49,047 nucleotides of DNA from Caldifarciminota bacterium UBA3073. GTDB lineage: Bacteria > Hydrothermota > UBA3073. The stretch covers positions 1 to 49,047 of the forward strand of contig DFBT01000076.1 in the NCBI GenBank assembly GCA_002366725.1, given 5' to 3'. The position numbers were made by a program, and so were the translations under genes. Below are positions 21,790 through 31,543 of the stretch, piece by piece (position 1 is the first letter of the stretch; each line of letters starts with the position of its first letter). The notes below the pieces were generated by a model, which saw only the letters and a list, made by a program, of their open reading frames with translations, was not told the DNA's origin and did not search any database.

Positions 21790-24156
21790 CTACCCCATCA
21801 CTACAGAAACCTTATGTTCTCTACCATCGCTGAAGGCCGGGACTATACCTGTTTCAACTCTCTCTCCGTCCACGCGAATTTCTTTAATTCCACTGTTTAA
21901 ATGATCCGGGTTTTTGACCTCTATCTCATACACAGCACCCCTGAAGGGTCTCCTCATCCTGAATCCAGTCCATTTTTTGGGTATACATGGGTCGATAAGT
22001 AGACCCTCGTAGGCGGGACGGATTCCAAGTATCCACTCCGTTATGACTCTGAATAGCCAGGCTGCGGAACCCGTATACCATGACCAATTCCCCCTCCCAA
22101 AGTGAGGCGAATCTGGCCCAAAGACATCCCCGGGAAGTACATAAGGCTCGCACAAATAGATATCGGGATTACTCGCACAGTTAATTGGGGAGAGCTTCCT
22201 GTACATCTCATATGCCCTGTCCCCCCTGCCAAGTTTACATTCAGCCATTATAGCCCAGGTTGCGGCGTGGGTATACCTTCCACCGTTCTCTCGCGAACCC
22301 GGTGGATACCTCGTGAGATACCCTATATGCTCATCGGGAGATGAATAGGCTGGGAAGAGGAGAAGTGGACCATACTCTCGGTCGAGCAAATCCTCAACCG
22401 AAGCAATTACTATCTTTTTTCTCTTACCTTCGGCAACTCCGTTTATCACCGCCCAGGTCTGGGCATTCAGGAATATCTTCCCTTCCTTGCAGGTATTGCT
22501 ACCAACTTTAGTCCCGTCGTCTTTTGTCCCCCTTAAATACCATCTACCATCCCATGCGTATCTATTTATACTATCTTTTATCTCCTCTGCCTTCTTTCTA
22601 TAATTCTCGGCAAGTGGTCTGTCACGCATCTCAACTATTTTGGCAAACTCCCGTAGGATGCCGTACACAAAATGTCCTAACCAGATTGACTCTCCCTTCA
22701 TACCCCTTCCCATTCCATTCATACCATCATTCCAGTCTCCGTCTCCAACGAGAGGCAGCCCTCTGGGACTCATTCTCTCAAGCGCCTTATCTATTGCCCT
22801 ACAGCAATGAATATAGAGTGACTCATCTATCTCCTTATCCACATACCTTGCTTTCTCTTCCAGTATACTGAAGCCAGAAGTCTCTTTTAGATAGTTTATA
22901 ACAACATAAGGAAGCCACAAGAGGTCATCTGTCATATTTGTCCTCACACCAACTTCTGAGATATCATGCCACCAGTGATATACGGTTCCATCATAAAATT
23001 GATGGCGTGAATGGAGAAGTATCTGTTTTTTCGTCAAAGAGGGTTTTATGGGAAGAAATACCTGGCTATCCTGAAGTTGATCCCTGAATCCAAACCCACC
23101 CGATTGCTGGTAGTAACCCGCCCTTGCCCAAAGTCTCCCAGAGATTGTCTGATATTTAAGCCAGATATTTGCCAGGATGTTCAGTGAATCATCGGGTGTC
23201 ACTATCCATACCGTATCAAGATACGACCTCCAAAGCTCGCCTAATTCGTCAAATGCACCCTGGGTGCTTCTTTCGTCTTTATATTTATTTATCAAAAAGG
23301 CTGCTTCTTCTCTGTTCTCTGCCACTCCCAGTGTGAATATGATCGTCTCTTCCTTGCCGGGAGGAAGTACAATATCTATTTTTAAACTTGCAATTGGGTC
23401 AACCCATTTCCCTCCTCTATTCCCTATTTTATTTGTTTCAACGGCGATGGGGCTTTTCTCCGAACGATAGATGCCAATGAATGACTCCCTGTCGCAGTCA
23501 AAACCGCTCACCTGCTTACTTGCAGAGTGGAATGCAATATAATCCCAGGGGACACTTCTGTCTCTGCCGGGGACATCCCATAGAGTTGAGGTAGCAAATA
23601 TCGCATCGAGATTTGGGTCAAACGATGTCTCAATAAAAAGTTTGTGAAACTCCTTATGTGTATCCTGGGGAGGCCCCAGTCTCCATTCCAGATATGTAAA
23701 TATAGAAAGTGACCTCGTTCTATTAGAAGTGTTCTTGACCTTCAGCCTCCACAACTCCAAACTCTTATCAGGTGGGGTGAAGAGGAGGAGCTCGGTATCT
23801 ATCCCATAGTTTTTTGAATTTATGAGTGTGTAACCCACGCCGTGTCTGCATTCATACCTCTGGGGATTCTTGCAGACTGGTTTATAAGTTGCAGACCAGA
23901 CCTCGCCAGATTCATTATCTCTTATGTATATAAATTTACCGAGCTCGTCTTTCAAAAGGTCCTCCCTCCACGCCGTAAGTGCATTTAGATTTGAATCCTT
24001 ATACCAGCTGTAACCTCCCCCGGCCTGTGATATCATAAACGAGTACTCCCCGTTGGATATCACATTTATCCAGGGTCGCGGAGTATCGGGTCTTGTTATT
24101 ATGTATTCCCTTCCATCATCTGAAAAATATCCATATTTGTTCTTGAATCTTGCCAT
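21790..24156 (-). CDS. GH94 glycoside phosphorylase, closest in pattern to beta-1,2-glucan-type members
   Basis: A 788-residue cytoplasmic enzyme (no signal peptide) of the GH94 inverting phosphorylases, which split a beta-glucoside with phosphate to give alpha-glucose 1-phosphate. It begins YGYFSDDGREYIITRPDTPRPWIN like cellobiose phosphorylases. Its catalytic region, however, has SGGFGFRDQLQDSQVFL (352-368), WWHDISEVGVRTNMTDDLLWLPY (395-417) and GDGDWNDGMN (471-480, with the DWND holding the catalytic Asp), which resemble the GH94 domain of cyclic beta-1,2-glucan synthases. A sophorose/sophoro-oligosaccharide substrate is therefore plausible; cellobiose cannot be excluded. The start codon follows the permease stop by one base (TGATATG). 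Confidence 0.88.
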   Translation of the reverse strand: MARFKNKYGYFSDDGREYIITRPDTPRPWINVISNGEYSFMISQAGGGYSWYKDSNLNALTAWREDLLKDELGKFIYIRDNESGEVWSATYKPVCKNPQRYECRHGVGYTLINSKNYGIDTELLLFTPPDKSLELWRLKVKNTSNRTRSLSIFTYLEWRLGPPQDTHKEFHKLFIETSFDPNLDAIFATSTLWDVPGRDRSVPWDYIAFHSASKQVSGFDCDRESFIGIYRSEKSPIAVETNKIGNRGGKWVDPIASLKIDIVLPPGKEETIIFTLGVAENREEAAFLINKYKDERSTQGAFDELGELWRSYLDTVWIVTPDDSLNILANIWLKYQTISGRLWARAGYYQQSGGFGFRDQLQDSQVFLPIKPSLTKKQILLHSRHQFYDGTVYHWWHDISEVGVRTNMTDDLLWLPYVVINYLKETSGFSILEEKARYVDKEIDESLYIHCCRAIDKALERMSPRGLPLVGDGDWNDGMNGMGRGMKGESIWLGHFVYGILREFAKIVEMRDRPLAENYRKKAEEIKDSINRYAWDGRWYLRGTKDDGTKVGSNTCKEGKIFLNAQTWAVINGVAEGKRKKIVIASVEDLLDREYGPLLLFPAYSSPDEHIGYLTRYPPGSRENGGRYTHAATWAIMAECKLGRGDRAYEMYRKLSPINCASNPDIYLCEPYVLPGDVFGPDSPHFGRGNWSWYTGSAAWLFRVITEWILGIRPAYEGLLIDPCIPKKWTGFRMRRPFRGAVYEIEVKNPDHLNSGIKEIRVDGERVETGIVPAFSDGREHKVSVVMG

Positions 24157-24157
24157 A

Positions 24158-24979
24158 TCAGCTCCTCATTCCCGTCAAGGCAATACCCTGTATAAAATAT
24201 CTCTGCATAAATACAAAAAGAAGGACAACCGGTGTTGTCACAACAACCGAACCCGCCATCAGGAGATTGTATTTTGTGGCATACTGTCCTGCATTAAGGT
24301 TTGCAAGTGCAACAGGAAGTGTATACATAGATTCGTGGGTCATAATGATAAGCGGCCAGAAAAAGTCATTCCATGTTCCCATAAATGTGAAAATTGCCAG
24401 CGCGGCAATCGCGGGCATACATAGTGGTAGGACAATACTTCTGTATATCCTGAATTCGGAACATCCGTCGATCCTTGCGGCATCAAGGAGTGAATCAGGT
24501 ATTGCTTGCATATACTGACGTAGAAGAAATATCCCAAATGCACTCGCCCCCGCTGGCAGGATTAACCCGAGATAGTTATTCAAAAGTCCAAGTCTCTTTA
24601 ATAAGAGGAACACCGGGATGGTTGTCACCTGTGCGGGCACCATCATTGTCACAAGAAATAAGACAAAGAGCCTCTGCCTGCCCGGAAACCTGAGTTTTGC
24701 AAAGGCATACCCTGAAAGGGAAGACAGAAATAGAACGAGTATTGTAACGGATACCGTGACTATTATACTATTCCTGAGGTGGACGGGAAATGCCATTCTT
24801 TGAAAGAGTTCCAGATAGGAACTGACAGTGGGATCTTCAGGTATCCACCTGGGTGGAAATGTGAATATGTTCTCCTGAGTTTTGAAGGATGAGATTGCCA
24901 TCCATGCAAACGGAGTGAGCGTCGCAATAAATGCAACTATCAGAATGACGTAGATGATAACCCGTCTAAAATCTCTCAT
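24158..24979 (-). CDS. Sugar ABC transporter permease, MalG/UgpE type
   Basis: A 273-residue membrane protein with about six helices and the binding-protein-dependent transport (BPD_transp_1) loop motif near LLDAARIDGCSEFRIYRSIVLPLCMPA, which contacts the ATPase. It is one half of the channel of a CUT1-family carbohydrate importer. It starts one base after the stop of the other permease gene and ends one base before the GH94 gene, a tightly coupled arrangement. No ATPase gene is present in the operon, so a shared MsmX-like ATPase elsewhere must be assumed. Confidence 0.9.
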   Translation of the reverse strand: MRDFRRVIIYVILIVAFIATLTPFAWMAISSFKTQENIFTFPPRWIPEDPTVSSYLELFQRMAFPVHLRNSIIVTVSVTILVLFLSSLSGYAFAKLRFPGRQRLFVLFLVTMMVPAQVTTIPVFLLLKRLGLLNNYLGLILPAGASAFGIFLLRQYMQAIPDSLLDAARIDGCSEFRIYRSIVLPLCMPAIAALAIFTFMGTWNDFFWPLIIMTHESMYTLPVALANLNAGQYATKYNLLMAGSVVVTTPVVLLFVFMQRYFIQGIALTGMRS

Positions 24980-24980
24980 A

Positions 24981-25850
24981 CTAATACTCCACAGTGTGTC
25001 TTATAAATCTCAACTGGAAGAGGCTGAATATGAAAATTATAAAAAACAGAACGTAGGCTATGGCAGATGCATATCCAAATCTGAAGAACTTAAATCCATT
25101 CTTATATAGATACAACACAATAGAAAGGGTGCTGTTTACGGGACCACCCTGGTTAGTCATAACATACGGCTCGGCAAATAACTGAAAATAACCTATGGTA
25201 GTTATGATACACACAAAAACCGTGGTGGGTTTTAACAAAGGGAGGGTTACATGAATAAAACTTCTAAAACTGTCTGCACCATCTACGGTGGCAGCCTCAT
25301 AGAAACGTCTCGGTATCGACTGCAGCCCGGCAAGAAATATCACCATACTGTATCCGAAGTTCCTCCATGTTGCCATCAGGATTATCGATGGCATCGCCCA
25401 CCTTGGGTCACCGAGCCAGTTTGGAGAAGATATTTTAAAAAGTTCAAAAAACCACTTTATTACCCCATATTGTGGATTGTAAAGCCAACGCCAGACCACC
25501 CCACAGGCAACGAGATTCGTCACCACGGGCAGGAAGAAGCCTGTCCTGAATAAGGTCTTTAACTTCACAAGACTGCTGTTTAAGAGGATTGCCGCCACAA
25601 GGCCAGAAAGAACAGAAAGCGGCATACCAACAAAGGTAAAATAAAGGGTGTTTTTCAGCGAACGCAAGAAGAGGGGGTCTCCTGCAAGTTCCACATAATT
25701 TCTAAATCCTACAAAGGATGCACCCCCGAGTCCCCAATCAGTAAGACTGGTGAAAAAAGCCACAATTATGGGTATGAAGCAGAAGACGAAGAAGAGCAAC
25801 AGACTGGGTGCTATAAAAAGAAAGGGAATACTATATCTCTTTATACTCAT
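24981..25850 (-). CDS. Sugar ABC transporter permease, MalF/UgpA type
   Basis: A 289-residue membrane protein with about six helices. The coupling loop is RRFYEAATVDGADSFRSFIHVTLP, the EAA motif of the family. It pairs with the MalG-type permease to form the inner-membrane channel of a CUT1 importer for oligosaccharides. Its ATG overlaps the stop of the binding-protein gene by four bases (25847-25850). The C-terminus ends LRFIRHTVEY. Confidence 0.9.
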   Translation of the reverse strand: MSIKRYSIPFLFIAPSLLLFFVFCFIPIIVAFFTSLTDWGLGGASFVGFRNYVELAGDPLFLRSLKNTLYFTFVGMPLSVLSGLVAAILLNSSLVKLKTLFRTGFFLPVVTNLVACGVVWRWLYNPQYGVIKWFFELFKISSPNWLGDPRWAMPSIILMATWRNFGYSMVIFLAGLQSIPRRFYEAATVDGADSFRSFIHVTLPLLKPTTVFVCIITTIGYFQLFAEPYVMTNQGGPVNSTLSIVLYLYKNGFKFFRFGYASAIAYVLFFIIFIFSLFQLRFIRHTVEY

Positions 25851-27076
25851 CTTCTTGAAAGAATTTTCTTTACATCCCTCTGTAGAAACTCTAATGCCTC
25901 ATCCATACTCCTCTTTTTGTATATAACCTCCTCAAGATAGACCTCCATCTTATCTCTTATCTCTTCCCATTCGGGGATTGGAGGAGATGGCCTTGCATCC
26001 TCAAGTTGTTTTCCAAAGGCGGTGATTATGGGCACATTCAAGACATCTTGATCCCATGCCGCCTTTACAGCGGGAAGGTCGCCTGTAAGTTCAAACCATC
26101 TCGTCTGATTCTCTGTCCTTGACATATACTCAATAAACCTCCATGCTGCTTCTTTATTATTTGAGTTTTTAAAGATTGAGAGGTTGCACCCACCTATAAA
26201 GGATGTTCCGGTCTCCTTCTTTGGGAGAGTCGCGACTGCCCATCTTCCGTCAATCTCTGGGACCTGCTTGCTTAATAGCTCAATCATCCAGGGTCCACTT
26301 ATAAACATCGGCAGGAATCCAATTTTGAAGGCATGAAAAAGATCTATATCAGCAGTCCCTCCTAAGGGGGCAAGTCCCTCATCAAAAAAACTGTAGTAAA
26401 ACTCAAATGCCTCCCTTATCTTTGGGTCGTCAAAAGTAGGGTTGGTATAGTCGGGGGAAAGTATGTCTCCACCTGCCTGCCAGATAAATATAAGGAGAAT
26501 GAATGCATCGCTTGTGGGCAAGTTTATAGCATATCTCTCGGGAATTCCATCCCCATTAGTATCTCTTACAAGGCCGTGGCATAAGTACTTCATCTCCTCC
26601 CAGGAAGACGGTGGATGGTCGTAACCTACCTCCTTTAGTATATCCTTCCTGTAGAAGAGAACCCTTGTATCCACATACCAAGGTATACCATAGATGCTGC
26701 TGCCTATTATGTTTGTTCTCCAGGAGCCTTCAAAGAAGTTTCCCTCCTTTACCACATCTGACCCCTCTACATATCTGTCAAGGGAAGCGAGCGCATTCAT
26801 AGATGCAAATTCGGGAATCCAGGTTGTGCCCAGTTGACAGATGTCTGGTGTTGTGCCCCCTATAACAGAGGTCAAAAGCTTCATGTGTGCATCAGACCAC
26901 GGTATAGACTGGATTCTAATGGATATATCGGGATTTTCTTTCTCAAATAAGGCAATCACATCTTTTATCTTCTCCCCCTCAGCACCCATAACCCATATGG
27001 TCAATTTATCCCCATCTTTACCCTTGCAACCAGCCAGGGCAAAAAACACTATCAAAATCCACATATTATGTTTCAT
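25847..27076 (-). CDS. Extracellular sugar-binding lipoprotein of an ABC importer (SBP family 1)
   Basis: A 409-residue lipoprotein: MKHNMWILIVFFALAGC gives lipobox LAGC at C17. The mature part is a family 1 solute-binding protein: LTIWVMGAEGEKIKDVIALFEKENPDISIRIQSIPW, then the TTPDICQLGTTWIPEFASM hinge region, WYVDTRVLFYRKDIL and GPWMIELL. It delivers oligosaccharides to the two permeases that follow. The start is ATG at 27074-27076, chosen for the lipoprotein signal; the 26 codons upstream in frame are non-coding in character. The 146 nt before it contain no clear promoter, so it is probably read from the lacI promoter far upstream. Confidence 0.88.
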   Translation of the reverse strand: MKHNMWILIVFFALAGCKGKDGDKLTIWVMGAEGEKIKDVIALFEKENPDISIRIQSIPWSDAHMKLLTSVIGGTTPDICQLGTTWIPEFASMNALASLDRYVEGSDVVKEGNFFEGSWRTNIIGSSIYGIPWYVDTRVLFYRKDILKEVGYDHPPSSWEEMKYLCHGLVRDTNGDGIPERYAINLPTSDAFILLIFIWQAGGDILSPDYTNPTFDDPKIREAFEFYYSFFDEGLAPLGGTADIDLFHAFKIGFLPMFISGPWMIELLSKQVPEIDGRWAVATLPKKETGTSFIGGCNLSIFKNSNNKEAAWRFIEYMSRTENQTRWFELTGDLPAVKAAWDQDVLNVPIITAFGKQLEDARPSPPIPEWEEIRDKMEVYLEEVIYKKRSMDEALEFLQRDVKKILSRR

Positions 27077-27222
27077 ATCTTTCCTTTTCTTTTTATATAC
27101 AAGGAACTCCGACCTTCGCAAGGAGAAGGATAAATAAGCTAATCTAATTGCCAACTATCACGAAAAATCAGTCTGACCAGTAATTTATTGCTAATTTAAT
27201 ATTGCTATTATGTACAATTCAC

Positions 27223-28236
27223 TTAAAATTCAAATGAGAGAGACAACCTCTTTGCATTCTGTAGTCTGCCAAAATCCGCATAGGCAACGTCCAGTTTCAC
27301 TGCATAACTTCCAAAACGATGCCTTATGCCGCCTCCAAGAGTGAGTCCCCCTTCGCTATCCTTTAGAAAGAGAGACGAATATCCTGCACGCAGTGAAATC
27401 CTCTTATGGAAGATGTACTCGATACCCAGGTCTATGCTCTCTGTATTATCATTTGGGTGTTTTGCATCGATCGCCAATGTGAGAGTATTACTCTCGTTCC
27501 CTATAACATCCAAAGATATCCCCACCCTGAACATAAGAGGCAGTGACCACCTATCAGTGTGTAAGTCAGCAATTATTCTATCATTATCCCCGAAAAAGTC
27601 GGGGTTGAAATCGTAATATACCAGAATATCCCTTCCGCTGTACCCAATCTTCCCTCCAAAATTTAATATGCTCATACCTATCTTCATATCGTTGAAATCT
27701 GTCTCAAATAGCGTCCCCACATCCACCGCAAAGGTTGATGCACTCATATGCCATATCCTCTGATTTATATACTTCAGGTTAATTCCCACAGAGAATCTGT
27801 CTGTCAGACACCTTGCATAAGACAGTCCAAGAGCAAGGTCTCCTGCAGCAAACATCTCCCCAGTTCCTTCTGAATTTTCTACCGTTCTTACCTTCATCTC
27901 AGGCATTGATAGGGAAGTGACACCCACACCGATATTTCCCCAGCGTGGTGTACAGATGATCACGCCCGCGAAGTCAAAACGCAAACCTGCCAGCCAGCTT
28001 GTATGAATAACTACTGCCTCATTCTTGCTCAATCTCGATACACCGGCTGGATTCCAGTATATAGCAGTTGCATCGTCAGCCACAGCTACAAATGCACCGC
28101 CCATACCAACTGCCCTGGCACCCACGCCTATCTTCAAGAACTGCGCAGCGGTCGTCCCCACCTTAGAAACACCGAACTGTGAGTAGAGAAAGCCAGGCAC
28201 AAATAACAGCACGAGATATGCAAAAAATTTCTTCAT
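27223..28236 (-). CDS. PorV/PorQ-family (UPF0164) outer-membrane protein, copy 1
   Basis: A 337-residue protein with a signal peptide (MKKFFAYLVLLFVPGFLYS). Next comes the family signature VGARAVGMGGAFVAVADDATAIYWNPAG, and a beta-barrel ending RLSLSFEF. PorV-type proteins work in type IX secretion, moving cargo with a C-terminal signal to the surface; other family members are FadL-like barrels of unknown role. ATG at 28234-28236 overlaps the stop of the upstream secreted-protein gene (ATGA), so the two are translationally coupled. It is paralogous to 41189-42211, with the same signature almost residue for residue. Confidence 0.8.
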   Translation of the reverse strand: MKKFFAYLVLLFVPGFLYSQFGVSKVGTTAAQFLKIGVGARAVGMGGAFVAVADDATAIYWNPAGVSRLSKNEAVVIHTSWLAGLRFDFAGVIICTPRWGNIGVGVTSLSMPEMKVRTVENSEGTGEMFAAGDLALGLSYARCLTDRFSVGINLKYINQRIWHMSASTFAVDVGTLFETDFNDMKIGMSILNFGGKIGYSGRDILVYYDFNPDFFGDNDRIIADLHTDRWSLPLMFRVGISLDVIGNESNTLTLAIDAKHPNDNTESIDLGIEYIFHKRISLRAGYSSLFLKDSEGGLTLGGGIRHRFGSYAVKLDVAYADFGRLQNAKRLSLSFEF

Positions 28237-31200
28237 TTTATAATGGCAAATCTGCCAATCTTTTCGCCTATGCCAGGCGCGTCTACGTGATATATGTATA
28301 TACCAGGCGCTATATCCATACCGTCTTTTGAGACAAGGCCCCATGGTTCTTCCCCATTGTCTATAAACGAGTCGTGTTCTATCACTTTTACAAGCTCACC
28401 CGATACAGTGTATATACGTATAGTAGCTCTTTGAGGAAGATGAATGAAGTATATCCTTCGTTCGCCCCTCCCCGATGCAAGGATCCTCCGTGGTTCCCAT
28501 TCTGCGGCTGCGCAGTAGGGATTAGGCACCACCGCAATTCTATCCAGGTCACTCCGGGCAAGGGCTTCTTCAATATAAGCTGAATTCGTCTTAATATCGA
28601 ATACATCTCCACTTCTGAAAGGCATATCAATTGCTATATATGCCCAATCACCTCTGATCGGATTTACTGTTGAGTCGACACCCGGTTCAAAGAATTTTAC
28701 CCTCCATGCCCTCTCCCAGTGATCGTCCACCCAAAGCCATATATCTATGTAATCTCCGGCATTTAGCAGGCTGTCTACCTCGCCCGGCGGTTCCCAGAGA
28801 TAGTATCTGACCTTTTGACTATCTATAACATCCCATACCGTGAAGTTCGTAGGATACTGTGGATTGGAGTAGAGGTAAGATGTATCTATACCGAAGGTGT
28901 CAATCCTTATCTCGTAACTTGTAGGAAAACCGGGGCGTCTATAAGGAGAACTGTACAACTGGTCAACATTTATGAGTAGATTACAATCTCCTTCTACCCA
29001 ACCTGTTAGGGAATCATTCCAGGCAACGGTGTCGTCCCTGACCTGCAATCTCATTCCATCGGATACTGGATTGAAGTCCTCTCCCTCTACATAAGTGGAA
29101 GTGAAAAGCAGTGAATCGCCACCAAGGTCATAGAATGAATATATCGTTGTATCCTGGTGAGTTGTGTCATCGAATACAATCCTGTAAGCGTTCTCCTTCA
29201 CCAGGAGTGGATCCATGACATCTATCCATATATCTCCTGTCCCATGCCCTTTTGTATGTTCTATATCTACCTGCGCATTCTTATATCCTGCTGCCGGTGA
29301 ACGCGGTGTAGCCACCACTGTATTTTTATCGAGTGTAACATTCCCCACAACATCCATCTTGATAACCTTTGTACATTCTGATGGGAGCATGCCGGCCTCT
29401 GCCCATCCTCTGTCATACGATACTACTGCGTAATAGTATGTCTGCCCATTTTTCACATCGTAATCGGCATATGAGTGCTTTAATCCAGTGTTATCACCCA
29501 TATAGTATTGAACACCGTTAACGTCTATCGGGAAAAATCCAGACACATCATTTTTAATATCGAACTGTGCAAGTGGGTCATATAGAACGGGGTTGCCCTG
29601 TCCGTCTGTGATGGTATAGCAGTCGTTGAATGCAGGGTCTGTGCTCCTGTATATTCTGTAACCCTCAAAGTCTCTCCATCCATATGCTCCAGGCTCACAA
29701 CCGATAGAATCGGCAAATACATCCTCTGAGTATTCCGCCGCATCGTCCCAGTAGAGGGTAACTTTACCATCTCCTGCAACTGCCCGTAGCTCAGGCTTGT
29801 CCGGAGGTCTTGCAAAGTTATAATTTGCATTATATATCTTTTGCACTACCTCTACATTTCTCCTTAAGTCCTCGAGGTCGTTTCCGAATACGAGAGCAAG
29901 TGAAAATCTCTCAGTCTTTCCAGGGGGTAATGGGAAAGGCCCGGAACCGTAGAGGAATGCAGTATTGCCAGGATACTGCTCTCCAATGTCAAAGTGATAG
30001 TATGCAATCCTTTCCCATATAACGTCATCGAATCGATATTCAACGCCATGTCCAATGTAGAAACGGTCAAAGGCTGTGAGGCCTATCTGGTCGGATTCGT
30101 CCTTGTCGGTCTCATCAAAGTGCGGTTCACCAGGTGATGGTATGCCGTCTCCTTCTCCCCGGTCACCGGTCCCGGGGACACCATCTGCACCAACATCATC
30201 TGTCTCCCGATTCCAGTCAGAGTCGTTGTCTATCCCGTCATCCCTTGCTTCATCTATTAAAAGATTATTTAGACCTCCTCCAGTAATCCAATCCTTATAT
30301 TTAAGACCGGTGTGTATATCCTCATTTTCATCTATAAGCCCATTAAGGTTATCATCCATACCATTCCAGTCAATCTCGACCAACACCTCGTCTGGCATTA
30401 TCCTATCTAAGATTCCACGGTGCTGTATAACAAGACCTGTATCAGGCATAGATACAACACTACGCTTATATGTATCGTAATCTATTAATACACACTGTTC
30501 TCCTGCTGAAAAACTTCCGGGAAGGGAGACACCAGCGTCAATTACAGGCCCAGGACAATCTCTACCGTCACCATCGTCGTCTATCCCGTTGTATGGATTA
30601 CCGGGACTTTCGAGAAACGCATAACCCGCATATCCTGTTTCCCAACCACCCTGTCCGGTACCATCTGGGTCCCAGGAATATGTTATATCCATCTCGGTGT
30701 CGTAGAAGGCATTGTCATCGTTTGAATCATCCGGTCCGCCAACACCACAGTCTACATACATACCAAATGCAACCTCGTCATAGTGTGTAGTTGATATATT
30801 AGTTATATCATAGTGCCAGAATATCAGGTCTTCTGCCAGAACATTGGACCACTGGAATCCCCTTACCTCGACCCTCATTCCAAGTCCACCCCTTGAGGAG
30901 TCATACATATCACAGTAGAACTTCTCACGGAATGCTGCTCCGTGATCACAATAGTCATCCATAACAAAGTAACTCTCCTGGTCTGCGTTCGTTCTCTTAC
31001 CAAAATATCCGTTCCAACTGCCAGGCCAACCAGGGTCGTCGGGCTCGTTCATTTTGTCAGGCCAGGAAGCTGGCCATGAATCAGGGTCATCACTCATCGC
31101 AATCTTGTCCTCATATGGGTTTGAATAACCAGAAATAGGTTGCCATCCATATTCAACACCTGTTATGGGGTCTTCCTCGTAGTGTTCCCGATAGCCTGCC

Positions 31201-31475
31201 TCAACTATATGTATAGTATCACCCTCCGAGAGTACCACCTCCGCTGCAACTATTGGTGTTATACCGTCCATATAAGAATGATCAGTTCCCCTTGGCCAGA
31301 CCCCTGATGGGTGTTTTCTCCACCAGGCGACCTCTCCAAAATTCCAGAAGAGGGTCTCCACAAGATTGCCGTTGTGAAGTCCCCGTTTTCTATATTTCCT
31401 GTCACCATGCTCTTCAACAGAGGGCACATCGAGCGCCATCAAAATACCTATTATGATAAGTATTAGCCTATTCAT
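28233..31475 (-). CDS. Large secreted protein with Asp-rich loops, FnIII-like and FlgD-like C-terminal domains, copy 1
   Basis: A protein of about 1,080 residues with a signal peptide (MNRLILIIIGILMALDV). The N-terminal 500 residues contain aromatic-rich beta segments (RVEVRGFQWSNVLAEDLIFWHYDI) and Asp/Gly/Asn-rich stretches such as NGIDDDGDGRD and GIDNDSDWN that look like calcium-binding loops. Next is an FnIII-like region (RPPDKPELRAVAGDGKVTLYWDD ... FEGYRIYRS), beta-rich repeats, and a last ~105 residues with VVPNPYCAAAEWEP and GIYIYHVDA, a FlgD-like sorting domain. It is paralogous along its length to 42226-45531. No catalytic family is recognised. It sits between a TonB receptor and a PorV-like gene, suggesting a surface partner of the receptor. 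The start is ATG at 31473-31475. Confidence 0.75.
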   Translation of the reverse strand: MNRLILIIIGILMALDVPSVEEHGDRKYRKRGLHNGNLVETLFWNFGEVAWWRKHPSGVWPRGTDHSYMDGITPIVAAEVVLSEGDTIHIVEAGYREHYEEDPITGVEYGWQPISGYSNPYEDKIAMSDDPDSWPASWPDKMNEPDDPGWPGSWNGYFGKRTNADQESYFVMDDYCDHGAAFREKFYCDMYDSSRGGLGMRVEVRGFQWSNVLAEDLIFWHYDITNISTTHYDEVAFGMYVDCGVGGPDDSNDDNAFYDTEMDITYSWDPDGTGQGGWETGYAGYAFLESPGNPYNGIDDDGDGRDCPGPVIDAGVSLPGSFSAGEQCVLIDYDTYKRSVVSMPDTGLVIQHRGILDRIMPDEVLVEIDWNGMDDNLNGLIDENEDIHTGLKYKDWITGGGLNNLLIDEARDDGIDNDSDWNRETDDVGADGVPGTGDRGEGDGIPSPGEPHFDETDKDESDQIGLTAFDRFYIGHGVEYRFDDVIWERIAYYHFDIGEQYPGNTAFLYGSGPFPLPPGKTERFSLALVFGNDLEDLRRNVEVVQKIYNANYNFARPPDKPELRAVAGDGKVTLYWDDAAEYSEDVFADSIGCEPGAYGWRDFEGYRIYRSTDPAFNDCYTITDGQGNPVLYDPLAQFDIKNDVSGFFPIDVNGVQYYMGDNTGLKHSYADYDVKNGQTYYYAVVSYDRGWAEAGMLPSECTKVIKMDVVGNVTLDKNTVVATPRSPAAGYKNAQVDIEHTKGHGTGDIWIDVMDPLLVKENAYRIVFDDTTHQDTTIYSFYDLGGDSLLFTSTYVEGEDFNPVSDGMRLQVRDDTVAWNDSLTGWVEGDCNLLINVDQLYSSPYRRPGFPTSYEIRIDTFGIDTSYLYSNPQYPTNFTVWDVIDSQKVRYYLWEPPGEVDSLLNAGDYIDIWLWVDDHWERAWRVKFFEPGVDSTVNPIRGDWAYIAIDMPFRSGDVFDIKTNSAYIEEALARSDLDRIAVVPNPYCAAAEWEPRRILASGRGERRIYFIHLPQRATIRIYTVSGELVKVIEHDSFIDNGEEPWGLVSKDGMDIAPGIYIYHVDAPGIGEKIGRFAIIK

Positions 31476-31512
31476 AAAGAGGGCTCCAACATTTGTAGTG
31501 CCAAATATATTT

Positions 31513-31534
31513 GCATCCCGCCAAGACGGGATGC
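31513..31534. repeat. Hairpin between the TonB receptor and secreted-protein genes
   Basis: GCATCCCG (31513-31520) and CGGGATGC (31527-31534) form a perfect 8-bp stem with a 6-nt loop in the 68-nt gap. There is no T run, so mRNA processing or stability is likelier than termination. Confidence 0.55.
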
Positions 31535-31543
31535 CTACATAAT

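Noticed and set aside
21790..24156. Naming the GH94 enzyme cellobiose phosphorylase
   Set aside because: The N-terminus fits, but the catalytic-region motifs and neighbours point to beta-1,2-glucan-type members; substrate left open.
28237..28344. N-terminal extension of the first PorV-like protein
   Set aside because: It reads the end of the upstream gene out of frame; the signal peptide starts at 28236. The same applies to 42212-42568 for the second copy.
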